Below the pieces are notes generated by a model. That model searched no databases, was not told the origin of the DNA, and worked only from the letters and a program-made list of their open reading frames with translations. This document shows positions 36,210 to 45,207 of a stretch of DNA of 64,000 nt, in pieces. The position numbers and the translations under genes were made by a program. Positions within the stretch are counted from its first letter, which is position 1, and every line of letters begins with the position of its first letter. Origin of the DNA: an uncultured Ruminiclostridium sp. (lineage in GTDB: Bacteria > Bacillota > Clostridia > Oscillospirales > Ruminococcaceae); contig CAKSFR010000003.1 in assembly GCA_934454635.1 (NCBI GenBank), forward strand, positions 62,001 to 126,000, read 5' to 3'.

Positions 36210-37415
36210 ATGAAGTATGTAGTTTTGCTCTGCGACGGAATGGCAGACCTCAAACGCGACGACCTCGGCGGAAAAACGCCGATGGGCTGCGCAAAAAAGC
36301 CGAATATGGACAAGCTTGCGAAGAGATCGGAAATAGGGCTTGTAAAAACGGTTACGGACGGTATCAAGCCCGGAAGCGACGTTGCGAACCTCTCGGTTCT
36401 CGGCTATGACCCCTCAATTTACTATTCGGGACGTTCTCCCCTCGAGGCGGGAAGCATCGGTATCGACATGAAGCCGACGGACGTTTCGTTCCGCGCAAAT
36501 CTCGTAACGCTCTCGGACGAGCCTGTTTATGAGGACAAGACCATTCTTGATTACTGCGCGGACGATATTTCGACCGAGGAAGCGGAGGTTCTCATAAAGT
36601 ATCTCGCGGAAAAGCTCGACACGGACGAATTTCATTATTACAGCGGCGTAAGCTATCGTCACTGCCTTATCTGGAGCAACGGAACGCTCGACGTCGGAAC
36701 GCTCACTCCGCCGCACGACATTACGGGCAAGCCGATAAAGAACTATCTCGGATTTAACGAGAAAAGCCGTCCGCTGCTTGAAATGATGAAGAGATCGTAC
36801 GACCTGCTTAAAGATCACCCGGTAAACAAGGCGCGCGCCGAGCGCGGTCTGCGTCCCGCGAACAGCCTTTGGTTCTGGGGCGAGGGCGTTCGTAAGAATC
36901 TTATGCCGTTCACCGAAAAATACGGTCTGAAAGGCGCAATGATAAGCGCGGTCGATCTGCTCAAGGGTATCGGCAAGTTCACGGGAATGGACGTTATCAA
37001 CGTTCCCGGCGCAACGGGCTATATCGACACGAATTTCAGCGGCAAGGCGCAGGCGGCTATAAAGGTGCTCAAGGACGGCGCTGATTTTGTGTACATTCAC
37101 GTTGAAGCTCCCGACGAGTGCGGACACCGCTTCGAAGTGGCAAATAAAGTAAAAGCTATCGAGCTTATCGACGAGCTTATTCTCGGACCTGTGCTTGAAG
37201 CGTTCAGCGGCGAACCGCTTCGCGTGCTTATCTGCCCTGACCACCCCACGCCTCTCGAGCTTCGCACACATACCAATGCGCCCGTTCCGTACATGATCTA
37301 CGACAGCACCAAGGAGAGCAGCGGCGTTGACTGCTTCTGCGAGGAAAGCGCTGAAAAAACAGGCAGATATGTCGAAAAGGGCTTCACGCTTATGGAGCAT
37401 TTCTTAGAAAAGTAA
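36210..37415 (+). CDS. Cofactor-independent phosphoglycerate mutase, archaeal ApgM type
   Basis: The 401-residue enzyme of the alkaline phosphatase superfamily keeps the metal motifs CDGMAD (8-13) and HVEAPDECGH (about 292-301) and the phosphoserine-loop region GSDVANLSVLGYD. Members either interconvert 3- and 2-phosphoglycerate or have been proposed as a homoserine kinase variant, so either activity is possible. It starts 3 bases after the rluA stop and ends the operon. Confidence 0.85.
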   Translation: MKYVVLLCDGMADLKRDDLGGKTPMGCAKKPNMDKLAKRSEIGLVKTVTDGIKPGSDVANLSVLGYDPSIYYSGRSPLEAGSIGIDMKPTDVSFRANLVTLSDEPVYEDKTILDYCADDISTEEAEVLIKYLAEKLDTDEFHYYSGVSYRHCLIWSNGTLDVGTLTPPHDITGKPIKNYLGFNEKSRPLLEMMKRSYDLLKDHPVNKARAERGLRPANSLWFWGEGVRKNLMPFTEKYGLKGAMISAVDLLKGIGKFTGMDVINVPGATGYIDTNFSGKAQAAIKVLKDGADFVYIHVEAPDECGHRFEVANKVKAIELIDELILGPVLEAFSGEPLRVLICPDHPTPLELRTHTNAPVPYMIYDSTKESSGVDCFCEESAEKTGRYVEKGFTLMEHFLEK

Positions 37416-37433
37416 AAATAAACGCAGGAATGA

Positions 37434-37466
37434 ACCGCACCCGTTAAGTGCGGCTTATTTCTTTGC
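37434..37466 (+). terminator. Terminator after the mutase gene
   Basis: CCGCAC (37435-37440) and GTGCGG (37448-37453), then CTTATTTCTTT. An outer AACGCA/TGCGTT pair can enclose it. Confidence 0.65.
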
Positions 37467-37507
37467 GTTTGAGAAATGTCGAAAAATGCAAAAAAGGAAC
37501 AAAAGAA

Positions 37508-38896
37508 ATGGAAAAAACAGAACAGAAAGAGAATAAAATGGGCTATATGCCCGAAAATAAGTTGCTTATGTCAATGTCGCTGCCGATAATGATTTCGATG
37601 ATCATTCAGGCGCTTTACAATATCGTGGACAGTATGTTTGTCGCGCAGCTCAGCCAAGACGCGCTTACGGGCGTTACGCTCGCTTTCCCGATGCAGAACC
37701 TGATGATAGCGGTCGGTACGGGTACGGGCGTAGGTATAAGCTCGTACCTTTCCAAAAGCCTCGGTGAACGAAACGGGACGCTTGCTTCAAACGTCGCGAA
37801 AAACGGCATTCTGCTGGGATTTTTCAGCTGGCTGCTGTTCGTGATTATCGGAATATTTGCGGCGCGTCCGTTTATCGCTTCGCAGACGGAGGTTGAAGCG
37901 GTAATCGGCTACGGCGCGGAATATCTTGCTATCTGCTCCACCTTGTCGTTCGGGATTTTCGGTCAGCTTATCTTCGAGCGGCTTTTACAGGCGACGGGAA
38001 AGACGATTTTCACCATGATAACTCAGGCGACGGGTGCGGTTATCAATATAATTCTCGACCCTATCCTGATTTTCGGCTATTTCGGAATGCCGAAAATGGG
38101 CATTGCGGGCGCTGCTGCGGCAACGGTTATCGGTCAGGTTATCGCCATGCTCATGGCACTTATGTTCAACCTCAAAAAGAACAGGGAAATTGAATTTTCG
38201 TTCAAGGGCTTTCGCCCGTCGGCGCCGATTATCAAGCGCATTTACGCGGTTGGATTTCCGTCGATCGTAATGGTCGCGATTTCTTCGGTAATGACCTTCG
38301 CAATGAACAAAATTCTCGACGGATTTTCAACGGCTGCGACGAATGTTTTCGGAATTTATTTCAAGCTCCAGAGCTTTGCGGTCATGCCTGTTTTCGGTCT
38401 GAACAACGGCATGATACCGATAATTTCCTACAACTACGGTGCGAAAAACAGAAAGCGTATCCTAAAAACCGTGCGGCTGAGCCTTACCTATGCGTTCTGC
38501 ATTATGCTTGTGTGCATTGCGATTTTTCAGCTTTTCCCCGAGCAGCTTATAAGTATGTTCGCGACGGAGGGCGAGGCGAACACCGCGCTCTATGAAATGG
38601 GCGTTCCCGCACTGAGAATCATGAGCGTAAGCTTCATTCTCGCGGGCGTGTGCATTGTAATGTGTTCGGTTTTTCAGGCGCTCGGAAACGGCGTTCTGAG
38701 CCTTATCGAGTCCGCCGCACGTCAGCTTGTCGTACTTGTTCCCGTGGCTTATCTCATGTCGCTTACGGGCAATGTTCAGCTTATCTGGTGGTCGTTCCCG
38801 ATCGCCGAGCTGATGTCGCTTGCGTGCTGCGTTGTGTTCTATATTTACATTGATCGTAAAATCATCAGGAACATTCCGCTTGAACCCGGCAGGTGA
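37508..38896 (+). CDS. MATE-family efflux transporter
   Basis: The 462-residue protein has about 12 membrane helices and MATE features: LPIMISMIIQALYNIVDSMF near the start and two homologous halves, the second around PVFGLNNGMIPIISYNYGA. It should export drugs or metabolites using Na or H gradients. I placed the start at 37508 after AAAAGGAAC; an ATG 60 bases earlier lies in the terminator region. It is followed by a HAD gene after 15 bases. Confidence 0.9.
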   Translation: MEKTEQKENKMGYMPENKLLMSMSLPIMISMIIQALYNIVDSMFVAQLSQDALTGVTLAFPMQNLMIAVGTGTGVGISSYLSKSLGERNGTLASNVAKNGILLGFFSWLLFVIIGIFAARPFIASQTEVEAVIGYGAEYLAICSTLSFGIFGQLIFERLLQATGKTIFTMITQATGAVINIILDPILIFGYFGMPKMGIAGAAAATVIGQVIAMLMALMFNLKKNREIEFSFKGFRPSAPIIKRIYAVGFPSIVMVAISSVMTFAMNKILDGFSTAATNVFGIYFKLQSFAVMPVFGLNNGMIPIISYNYGAKNRKRILKTVRLSLTYAFCIMLVCIAIFQLFPEQLISMFATEGEANTALYEMGVPALRIMSVSFILAGVCIVMCSVFQALGNGVLSLIESAARQLVVLVPVAYLMSLTGNVQLIWWSFPIAELMSLACCVVFYIYIDRKIIRNIPLEPGR

Positions 38897-38911
38897 AAAA
38901 AAGGAGGAAAA

Positions 38912-39559
38912 ATGAACGATTTCAAAGCGGCGATCTTCGACCTTGACGGAACGCTTTTTGATTCAATGACCCTCTGGGCGGACATCGACAGGGATTTTTT
39001 CGGCAAGCGGGGAATTGCAATTCCCGAAGATTACATGGTTTCTATAGCGCACCTCGGAATGTACGACACGGCGGTTTATACGAAAAACCGCTTCGGCTTC
39101 CGCGAATCTCCCGAGGAGCTTATCGCGGAATGGAGCGAAATGGCACTGCGATTTTACTCCGAGGAGGTCAGGCTGAAAAAGGGGGCGGCGGAGTATCTGC
39201 GGCAGCTTAAAAAAAGGGGGATACCTCTCGCGGTCGCGACTGCCAACGGCAGACATCTTTTTGAACCTGCGCTGAAGCATACGGGGATTGACGGGCTGTT
39301 CGACGCGGTAGTGTCGAGCGACGAGGTCGAGCGAAAAAAGGGCTTCCCCGATATTTATCTGCTTGCGTGCAAAAAGCTGGGCGGGATCTCTGCGGCTGAA
39401 ACGGTCGTTTTTGAGGATATTCTGCTCGGAATAAAGGGCGCAAAGGACGGCGGATTTCAGACAGTCGCGGTTTATGATGAAACCTCGGCGGGAAATGAAA
39501 AGGAGCTTCGCGCGCTCGCGGACAGGTATATCTACGACTTTACCGAGATGATGGAATAG
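38912..39559 (+). CDS. HAD-superfamily hydrolase, beta-phosphoglucomutase-like
   Basis: The 215-residue protein has HAD motif I DLDGTLFDS, motif II ATANG, a lysine in VERKKGFPD and motif IV FEDILLGIKGA, with the four-helix cap typical of subfamily IA. It hydrolyses or transfers phosphate on a small metabolite. AGGAGG precedes the ATG and it is co-transcribed with the MATE gene. Confidence 0.9.
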   Translation: MNDFKAAIFDLDGTLFDSMTLWADIDRDFFGKRGIAIPEDYMVSIAHLGMYDTAVYTKNRFGFRESPEELIAEWSEMALRFYSEEVRLKKGAAEYLRQLKKRGIPLAVATANGRHLFEPALKHTGIDGLFDAVVSSDEVERKKGFPDIYLLACKKLGGISAAETVVFEDILLGIKGAKDGGFQTVAVYDETSAGNEKELRALADRYIYDFTEMME

Positions 39560-39630
39560 CGCTAATTATCGGTCGATACGGATTCGTCACTTCTGCGAAG
39601 CGTCGCCGATAACATTAAAAAAATACAACA

Positions 39631-39663
39631 AAAACGGCTCTGCGCTATCTGCAAAGCCGTTTT
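39631..39663 (+). terminator. Terminator of MATE-HAD
   Basis: AAAACGGCT pairs with AGCCGTTTT, with inner TGC/GCA. Confidence 0.75.
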
Positions 39664-39706
39664 GCTATACATTATTTCAGTTTTTATCTGTTTACCGTGA
39701 GCGGAA

Positions 39707-39797
39707 TCATACTCAGCGCCAACTAAAAACTATACAAATTTTTAAGCGGTAATCAATATATAGACATTGTCTATATATTGATTAGAAATTAGTATTA
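39707..39797. repeat. MITE-like repeat, copy 3
   Basis: A 91-base element starts TCATACTCAGCGCCAACTA, shares AAAAACTATACAAA with copies 1 and 2 and ends TTAGTATTA. Its centre is a perfect palindrome with 16-base arms (39751-39766 and 39768-39783). The last three bases are the stop codon of cysK. Confidence 0.7.
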
Positions 39798-40724
39798 GTC
39801 TGCGAAAAGGGGAGTTGAAAGATATCTGTCGCCTGTGTCGGGCAGAAGAACTACGATATTCTTGCCCTCGTTTTCGGGACGCTTCGCAAGCTCGATTGCA
39901 GCGAATGCCGCAGCGCCCGAGGAAATGCCTACAAGCACGCCCTCCTTCTTGCCGATGAGCTTTCCGATAGCAAATGCGTCCTCATTTGAAACGGGAACGA
40001 TCTCGTCGTAAACTTTGGTGTTGAGAACGTCGGGAACGAAGCCCGCGCCGATGCCCTGAATCTTGTGCGCGCCGGCAACGCCGGTTGAAAGTACGGCAGA
40101 GGTTGCGGGTTCAACCGCAACGACCTTGACGCCTGCGTTCTTGGACTTAAGGAACTCGCCTACGCCCGTAACGGTACCGCCGGTACCTACGCCCGCAACG
40201 AAAACGTCAACCTTTCCGTCTGTATCCTCCCAAATTTCGGGACCTGTCGAGGTGAAATGAGCCTTGGGGTTTGCGGGGTTTACGAACTGACCGGGGATAA
40301 AGCTGTCGGGGATTTCCTTCGCAAGCTCTTCAGCCTTTGCGATAGCGCCCTTCATGCCCTTTGCGCCCTCGGAGAGAACAAGCTCCGCACCGTATGCCTT
40401 CATAAGCTGTCTGCGCTCAATCGACATGGTTTCGGGCATTACAATTATGATACGATAGCCTCTTGCCGCCGCAACGGAAGCAAGACCTATGCCCGTGTTG
40501 CCGCTAGTCGGCTCGATAATAACGGAGTTCGGCTTGAGCTTTCCCGAAGCCTCGGCTTCATCAAGCATTGCCTTTGCAATTCTGTCCTTAACCGAACCTG
40601 CGGGGTTGAAATATTCGAGCTTAGCGAAAATTTTCGCCTTTAATCCGTATTCCTTTTCAATGTGAGTGAGTTCAAGAAGAGGTGTTTTTCCTATAAGCTG
40701 GTCGGCAGATGTATATACGTTCAT
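39795..40724 (-). CDS. cysK: Cysteine synthase A (O-acetylserine sulfhydrylase)
   Basis: The 309-residue PLP enzyme makes cysteine from O-acetylserine and sulfide. The PLP lysine sits in [12 protein letters not shown] (about 42-53), with [11 protein letters not shown] and the C-terminal GISSGAA motif. It follows metY after 18 bases with AAAAGGAG. Its stop codon is supplied by the end of a MITE-like repeat, so the insertion abuts the gene exactly. Confidence 0.96.
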   Translation of the reverse strand: MNVYTSADQLIGKTPLLELTHIEKEYGLKAKIFAKLEYFNPAGSVKDRIAKAMLDEAEASGKLKPNSVIIEPTSGNTGIGLASVAAARGYRIIIVMPETMSIERRQLMKAYGAELVLSEGAKGMKGAIAKAEELAKEIPDSFIPGQFVNPANPKAHFTSTGPEIWEDTDGKVDVFVAGVGTGGTVTGVGEFLKSKNAGVKVVAVEPATSAVLSTGVAGAHKIQGIGAGFVPDVLNTKVYDEIVPVSNEDAFAIGKLIGKKEGVLVGISSGAAAFAAIELAKRPENEGKNIVVLLPDTGDRYLSTPLFAD

Positions 40725-40742
40725 GATGATTTCTCCTTTTAA

Positions 40743-42035
40743 TCATTTAATGTTTTTTACGGCTTCAAAGCCATGTTCAAGGTCTGCGATTATATCGTCG
40801 ATGTGTTCCGTTCCGATAGAAAGGCGAACAGTTGTGGGCGTAATTCCGCTTTCAAGAAGCGCTTCTTCGGAAAGCTGCGAATGAGTAGTTGACGCGGGGT
40901 GGATAACCAGCGATTTAACGTCCGCAACATTTGCGAGAAGTGAGAAAAGCTCCAGACTTTCGGTGAATTTCTTCGCGGTGAGCGCGCTGCCCTTTATCTC
41001 AAACGTGAAGATAGAGCCTGCGCCGTTAGGGAAGTATCTGTCATAAAGTTCTTTCTGTCTGCCCGTCTGGACCGAGGGGTGATTGACCTTGCTGACCTGC
41101 GGGTGATTTTTCAGAAAATCAACGACCTTCAGCGCGTTTTCAACGTGACGCTCAACCCGCAGCGAAAGCGTTTCAAGCCCCTGTAAAAGCAGGAAAGAAT
41201 TGAACGGGGAGATCGTCGCGCCCTGATCTCTCATCAGCGTTGTGCGCATTTTCAGAATATATGCGGCATTTCCGCAAGCCTGCGTGAATACTACGCCGTG
41301 GTAAGAGGGGTTGGGCTTTGAAAGCCCGGGGAACTTGTCGTTCTGCGCCCAGTCGAACTTTCCCGAGTCAACGACTACGCCGCCCATTACAGTTCCGTGA
41401 CCGCCGATAAACTTCGTAGCCGAATGAACTACGATGTCCGCACCGTGTTCGATAGGACGGAGAAGATACGGGGTAGCGAACGTGCTGTCAATTATAAGCG
41501 GAATGCCGTGACGGTGTGCGATCTCAGCAACAGCCTCGATATCGAGAATGTCAGAGTTAGGGTTGCCGAGAGTTTCGGCGTAAAGCAGCTTTGTGTTCGG
41601 CTTTATCGCCTTTTCAAAATTCGCGGGGTCGGACGGGTCAACAAAAGTCGTTTCAAGTCCCTGCTCGCTGAGCGTATTCGCGAAGAGATTATACGTTCCG
41701 CCGTAGACGTTTTCCGATGAAACGATGTGGTCGCCTGCGCGGGTGATATTCTGAACTGCGTAGGAGATCGCCGCAGAACCGGAGGCTGTCGCGAGAGCGC
41801 CTATTCCGCCCTCAAGCGCGGCAATGCGCTGCTCGAAAACATCGGAGGTCGGGTTCATCAGGCGTGTGTAGATATTTCCGCCCTCGGTAAGACCGAAGCG
41901 ACCCGCCGCCTGGTCGGAGTCCTTAAAAACATATGACGTTGTAGCATAAATCGGAACCGCGCGGGCGTCCGTTGCGGGGTCGGGCTTTTCCTGACCTGCG
42001 TGCACCTGGAGTGTTTCAAATTTAAAGTTACTCAT
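40743..42035 (-). CDS. metY: O-acetylhomoserine sulfhydrylase / homocysteine synthase
   Basis: The 430-residue Cys/Met-metabolism PLP enzyme has the lysine in HSATKFIGGHGT (about 205-216) and the long form typical of MetY. It converts O-acetylhomoserine and sulfide to homocysteine. It is the first gene after a promoter loaded with dyads, downstream of an Rrf2 regulator gene, and is followed by cysK. Confidence 0.93.
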   Translation of the reverse strand: MSNFKFETLQVHAGQEKPDPATDARAVPIYATTSYVFKDSDQAAGRFGLTEGGNIYTRLMNPTSDVFEQRIAALEGGIGALATASGSAAISYAVQNITRAGDHIVSSENVYGGTYNLFANTLSEQGLETTFVDPSDPANFEKAIKPNTKLLYAETLGNPNSDILDIEAVAEIAHRHGIPLIIDSTFATPYLLRPIEHGADIVVHSATKFIGGHGTVMGGVVVDSGKFDWAQNDKFPGLSKPNPSYHGVVFTQACGNAAYILKMRTTLMRDQGATISPFNSFLLLQGLETLSLRVERHVENALKVVDFLKNHPQVSKVNHPSVQTGRQKELYDRYFPNGAGSIFTFEIKGSALTAKKFTESLELFSLLANVADVKSLVIHPASTTHSQLSEEALLESGITPTTVRLSIGTEHIDDIIADLEHGFEAVKNIK

Positions 42036-42172
42036 TTTCTGTTAATTCCTTTCATTATTTAAAATATGAGAATCAACATCGGCGCATTCGTCCGTTGCGA
42101 AAATTTGAACGAAGCAGTCTTGTAAAAATGTACGTCATCGTTTTTTTCAGCCCTTTCTTATGTATTGCTGTC

Positions 42173-42206
42173 ATTATAGCACTATAATCCTATCTTGTCA
42201 ATAGGT
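42173..42206 (-). promoter_or_regulatory. Promoter and candidate Rrf2 operator of metY-cysK
   Basis: On the minus strand TTGACA (42201-42196), 17 bases, TATAAT (42178-42173). Two dyads overlap it: CCTAT/ATAGG around the -35 and ATTATAG/CTATAAT around the -10. The neighbouring Rrf2 protein is the natural candidate to bind there. Confidence 0.7.
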
Positions 42207-42253
42207 TTTTAAGAAAAATTTTTACCGCAATTTCAAAAAATCGCGGAAAGTGT

Positions 42254-42655
42254 TTATTTAAGCAGGTCTGCGAGGGTAACGCTGTTCAGATAATCGCAGA
42301 TTATCTCGTCGAGTTTTTCCCACATCGGAAGGGTCTTGCAGCTTTCCGAGCGTTCGCATTTGTTGGGCTTGCAGTCCAGACAAGCCACGGGAGCAAGACT
42401 GCCCTCGGTAAGCCTTAGAATCTCTCCGACAGAGTATTCTTCGGGCTTTCTGTTGAGGCGGTATCCGCCGCCCTTTCCTCTTACGCCGTCCACAAGTCCC
42501 GCCTTAGAGAGAACGGAAATTATACTTTCAAGATATTTAACCGAAATATCCTGACGTTCGGCAATCTCGGTGAGCGGCAGGTAGCCGTTGCTGCCGAATT
42601 GCGCAAGCTCAAGCATTACGCGAAGCGCGTAACGTCCCTTTGTTGATACAAGCAC
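42254..42655 (-). CDS. Rrf2-family transcriptional regulator (CymR/IscR-like)
   Basis: The 133-residue regulator has an N-terminal winged helix (STKGRYALRVMLELA, VKYLESIISVLSKAGLV, RGKGGGYRL) and a cysteine cluster ACLDCKPNKCERSESC (about 92-107), which could hold an iron-sulfur cluster as in IscR. CymR-type relatives repress sulfur genes. The start codon is GTG after AAGGAGGA. It lies just upstream of metY-cysK, which have their own promoter. Confidence 0.88.
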   Translation of the reverse strand: MLVSTKGRYALRVMLELAQFGSNGYLPLTEIAERQDISVKYLESIISVLSKAGLVDGVRGKGGGYRLNRKPEEYSVGEILRLTEGSLAPVACLDCKPNKCERSESCKTLPMWEKLDEIICDYLNSVTLADLLK

Positions 42656-42730
42656 AAAAATTCCTCCTTTTTTTCAACGCCCTTGTCGGGCGCTGCTGCG
42701 CAGATTTTTTCGGCAGTGCGCCTGCTGCCG

Positions 42731-43591
42731 CTATATTGTGTACATATTAAGAATATCCTCATGGTTGAAAATCGGAACGGCGCCGTCGCGCAGAAATCCG
42801 ACAACTCCGCAGTACCGCGGGTCGAATATATCGGGCGGCGGAACGCAGAAAACATCGCGGTTTTCGTCCAGCGCATAGCTTGCCGTGATAAGCGCGCCGC
42901 TTTCCGCTCCCGCCTGAAATACCGCCGTGCCGCTTGAAAGGCCCGCGAGAATGCGGTTTCTCATTCGGAAGTAGTCGGGCGAGGGAGAAGTTCCGGGGAA
43001 AAGCTCGGTGAGATATGCGCCGTCGCACATAAGAATTTTTTCGCGCAGTTCGCGGCTGCCTTTTGGGTAATCGTAGTCGATCCCACAGGCGAGAACTCCG
43101 ACGGTCGGCTTTTCGAGCCGCACGCAGGCGTTATGCGCGACCGTATCCACGCCGTGAGCCATGCCGCTAACGAGAGTTACGCCGTTTTCGGCGAGGTCGG
43201 TACAGACGCGGCTGCAAAGTTTCACGATATAGGGTGTGACGGCTCGTGAACCGACCGCTGTTATGCTGAGTTTTTCCAGACAGCCAAGGCTTCCGCGGTA
43301 AAACAGAACAGCGGGAGGGTTGTATATCTCTTTCAGCAGGGCAGGGTAGTCCTCGTCCGCAAGCGTAACGATTTTTACGCTGCTTTTCTCACATATGTCC
43401 TCAATTTCGGTCGCTTTTTCAAGTGAAATGTTCTGAAGCCGAGAGGCTTCTTCCTCGCTGAGAACGGAGGTGTCACCCTCGGAAATTTCAAGATAAGCGG
43501 TCTTAGCGTCGCCGTAATGCCCGATTATGCGGTGAATATCGGGATTGGCGGGTCTGAGAAGCTGTAAAAGCCATAAGTAATATTTAATCAT
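42731..43591 (-). CDS. dprA: DNA-processing protein DprA
   Basis: The 286-residue protein has the DprA Rossmann-like domain: AVGSRAVTPYIV, LVSGMAHGVDTVAH and LTELFPGTSPSPDYFRMRNR. It loads RecA on incoming single-stranded DNA in competent cells. The C-terminal winged helix of longer DprA proteins is missing. It is read from its own promoter, 75 bases upstream of the Rrf2 gene. Confidence 0.93.
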   Translation of the reverse strand: MIKYYLWLLQLLRPANPDIHRIIGHYGDAKTAYLEISEGDTSVLSEEEASRLQNISLEKATEIEDICEKSSVKIVTLADEDYPALLKEIYNPPAVLFYRGSLGCLEKLSITAVGSRAVTPYIVKLCSRVCTDLAENGVTLVSGMAHGVDTVAHNACVRLEKPTVGVLACGIDYDYPKGSRELREKILMCDGAYLTELFPGTSPSPDYFRMRNRILAGLSSGTAVFQAGAESGALITASYALDENRDVFCVPPPDIFDPRYCGVVGFLRDGAVPIFNHEDILNMYTI

Positions 43592-43622
43592 GGCAGTCCT
43601 CGCTGGTTATTATTTTGGATAT

Positions 43623-43651
43623 AGTATAGCACAACCAAAATCAAAAATCAA
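43623..43651 (-). promoter_or_regulatory. Sigma-A promoter of dprA
   Basis: On the minus strand TTGATT (43651-43646), 17 bases, TATACT (43628-43623). Confidence 0.75.
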
Positions 43652-43675
43652 GTGTTTTAGTAGGTTTTTGAGCAT

Positions 43676-43702
43676 AAAAAACGGACAATCGTGAAATTGT
43701 CC
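43676..43702 (-). terminator. Terminator of the acetyltransferase operon
   Basis: GGACAAT and ATTGTCC with a short loop, then GTTTTTT on the minus strand. Confidence 0.85.
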
Positions 43703-43706
43703 TTAG

Positions 43707-44144
43707 TTATAGATAAAGCTCCATATCAACGTGAACTATTCCCTCTTCAAGATATTCGCCCGAGGTCGTGACAAAGCCGAGCTTCAGGTAAAAATTCTCT
43801 GCGTGCTTTTGTGCGTCGATATGTATTTTACGGCACGTCATTTTTTCTTTTACAGCTTCAATGCTCTGCTTTACAAGCTCGCTTCCCGTTCCTTTTCCGT
43901 GTTCAAGTGAAAGGACTCTGCCGAGCTTTACCGTGCCGCAGTCGTTCTTGTCGGGATATGCGCGAAGATATGCCGTTATTCTGCCGTTTTCCGTGAAAAA
44001 GCAGTGCAGGCTGTCATAGTCAATGTCGTCCTCGTCCACATATTTTATGCCTTGTTCATATACGAAAATTTCGGCGCGGGATTTTAGAATCTCGTACAAT
44101 TCGGCTGATGAAAGTTCACTGAAAAATTTTGAAACAAGCTTCAT
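43707..44144 (-). CDS. GNAT-family acetyltransferase, ElaA-like
   Basis: The 145-residue protein has the GNAT fold with YLRAYPDKND, LGRVLSLEHGKGTGSELV (acetyl-CoA loop) and FYLKLGFVTTSGEYLEEGI, matching ElaA. The acceptor is unknown. Its ATG is one base after the stop of the 39-residue membrane protein gene and has no separate ribosome site, so it is probably coupled to that gene. Confidence 0.88.
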   Translation of the reverse strand: MKLVSKFFSELSSAELYEILKSRAEIFVYEQGIKYVDEDDIDYDSLHCFFTENGRITAYLRAYPDKNDCGTVKLGRVLSLEHGKGTGSELVKQSIEAVKEKMTCRKIHIDAQKHAENFYLKLGFVTTSGEYLEEGIVHVDMELYL

Positions 44145-44145
44145 A

Positions 44146-44265
44146 TTATAAAAAATAGTAGCAGATAATGATGAGCGCCGCGGAAACGCCCATGATGATC
44201 CAGTTCGTGACCATACGGCGCTTCAGCCGCTTATCGGCTTCTTTTCTGTCGTAACGTTTTCTCAT
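44146..44265 (-). CDS. 39-residue single-pass membrane protein, unknown
   Basis: This short frame has a basic start (MRKRYDRKEADKRLKRRM) and one hydrophobic helix (NWIIMGVSAALIIICYY). Its ATG overlaps the ruvX stop as ATGA and its stop is one base from the next ATG, so it is translated within the operon. The topology is basic end inside. No function recognised. Confidence 0.75.
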   Translation of the reverse strand: MRKRYDRKEADKRLKRRMVTNWIIMGVSAALIIICYYFL

Positions 44266-44690
44266 GACTGTTCCCTGTGATTTCTCCTGTACGCAAGATA
44301 ATTTTCGAGAATTATCGCTGCCGCGACCGCGTCGATAACGGCTTTGCGCTTTTTTCCGCGCTTATTTACTTCGTTCATGCGCTCGTGCGCGGTGACCGTG
44401 GTTGAGCGCTCGTCCCACATTTCAACGGGGATATCGAGCCGTTCGCGGAGCAGCTCGGCGAACCGGCAGCATTTTTCGCTGCGCGGACCGAAGCTTCCGT
44501 TCATGTTTACGGGATTTCCCACAACGGCAAGCTCTCCGCCGCCGTTTTTTATTTCTGCCGCAACCTTATCCGCGCAAGCGACAAAATCCTTTTCGTGGAC
44601 AATGCATATCGGCGTGGCAAGCATTTCGAGCACGTCGCTTGCGGCGATTCCCGTATGGCTGTCACCGTAGTCAACAGCAAATATCTTCAT
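44262..44690 (-). CDS. ruvX: Holliday junction resolvase-like protein RuvX/YqgF
   Basis: The 142-residue RNase H-fold protein begins MKIFAVDYGDSHTGIA and has VVGNPVNMNGSFGPRS, WDERSTTVTA and the acidic IDAVAAAIILENYL. It matures pre-16S rRNA in other bacteria. The chosen ATG at 44690 follows GGAAG and overlaps the nudix gene by 20 bases; the much longer open frame upstream is a shadow of that gene. Confidence 0.92.
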   Translation of the reverse strand: MKIFAVDYGDSHTGIAASDVLEMLATPICIVHEKDFVACADKVAAEIKNGGGELAVVGNPVNMNGSFGPRSEKCCRFAELLRERLDIPVEMWDERSTTVTAHERMNEVNKRGKKRKAVIDAVAAAIILENYLAYRRNHREQS

Positions 44691-45207
44691 GCTTTTCTTC
44701 CTTTTCTTCTTTTTCAAGCAGCGCGAGAATGTATTCCTGATAGCGCGCGCGGCAGGGATCGCAGACTCTCCCCTCGCTGCACAGGGCGAGGTATTCCTCG
44801 GAGTTGACCCAGCACGCGTCCGTAGTTTCGCCGTCCTGAAAAACGATTTTTTCAACGGGCGTATCGCTGACCGTATGGTATGCGTCATATATCGCGTGAC
44901 CTGTTCCGACGGTGCGCTGAACAAATTCAAGAGCGTTCAGCGGGACGGTTATTCCCGTTTCTTCGGAAAGCTCGCGCTGAGCCGCTTCAAGGCTGCTTTC
45001 TCCCGAGAGGACGCTTCCGCCGGTAATTTCCCAGCAGTCGCCGTAGGGCTTGTCCGGGTGACGGTACATAAGCAGAAGCTTTCCGCTGCCGTTTGTAACG
45101 ATAATATCGGTGACGAGATGGCGTTCGCCGCGCCGCATGGGCTTTCCACGCAGGTGCGTATAGCCGAGCGGCTTCCCGGTTTTGTCAAGAACGTCCCAGT
45201 ATTCCAT
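44671..45207 (-). CDS. Nudix hydrolase
   Basis: The 178-residue protein has an intact nudix box, GSVLSGESSLEAAQRELSEE followed by TGI (about 65-87), and an N-terminal DKTGKPLGYTHLRG segment as in IDI/YfcD-like members. It cleaves a nucleoside diphosphate derivative, identity unknown. The C-terminal tail is Glu/Lys rich. It shares one base with the preceding gene. Confidence 0.9.
   Translation of the reverse strand: MEYWDVLDKTGKPLGYTHLRGKPMRRGERHLVTDIIVTNGSGKLLLMYRHPDKPYGDCWEITGGSVLSGESSLEAAQRELSEETGITVPLNALEFVQRTVGTGHAIYDAYHTVSDTPVEKIVFQDGETTDACWVNSEEYLALCSEGRVCDPCRARYQEYILALLEKEEKEEKHEDICC

Noticed and set aside
44691..44930. 80-residue N-terminal extension of RuvX
   Set aside because: It is the out-of-frame shadow of the nudix gene; the RuvX family starts at MKIFAVDYG.
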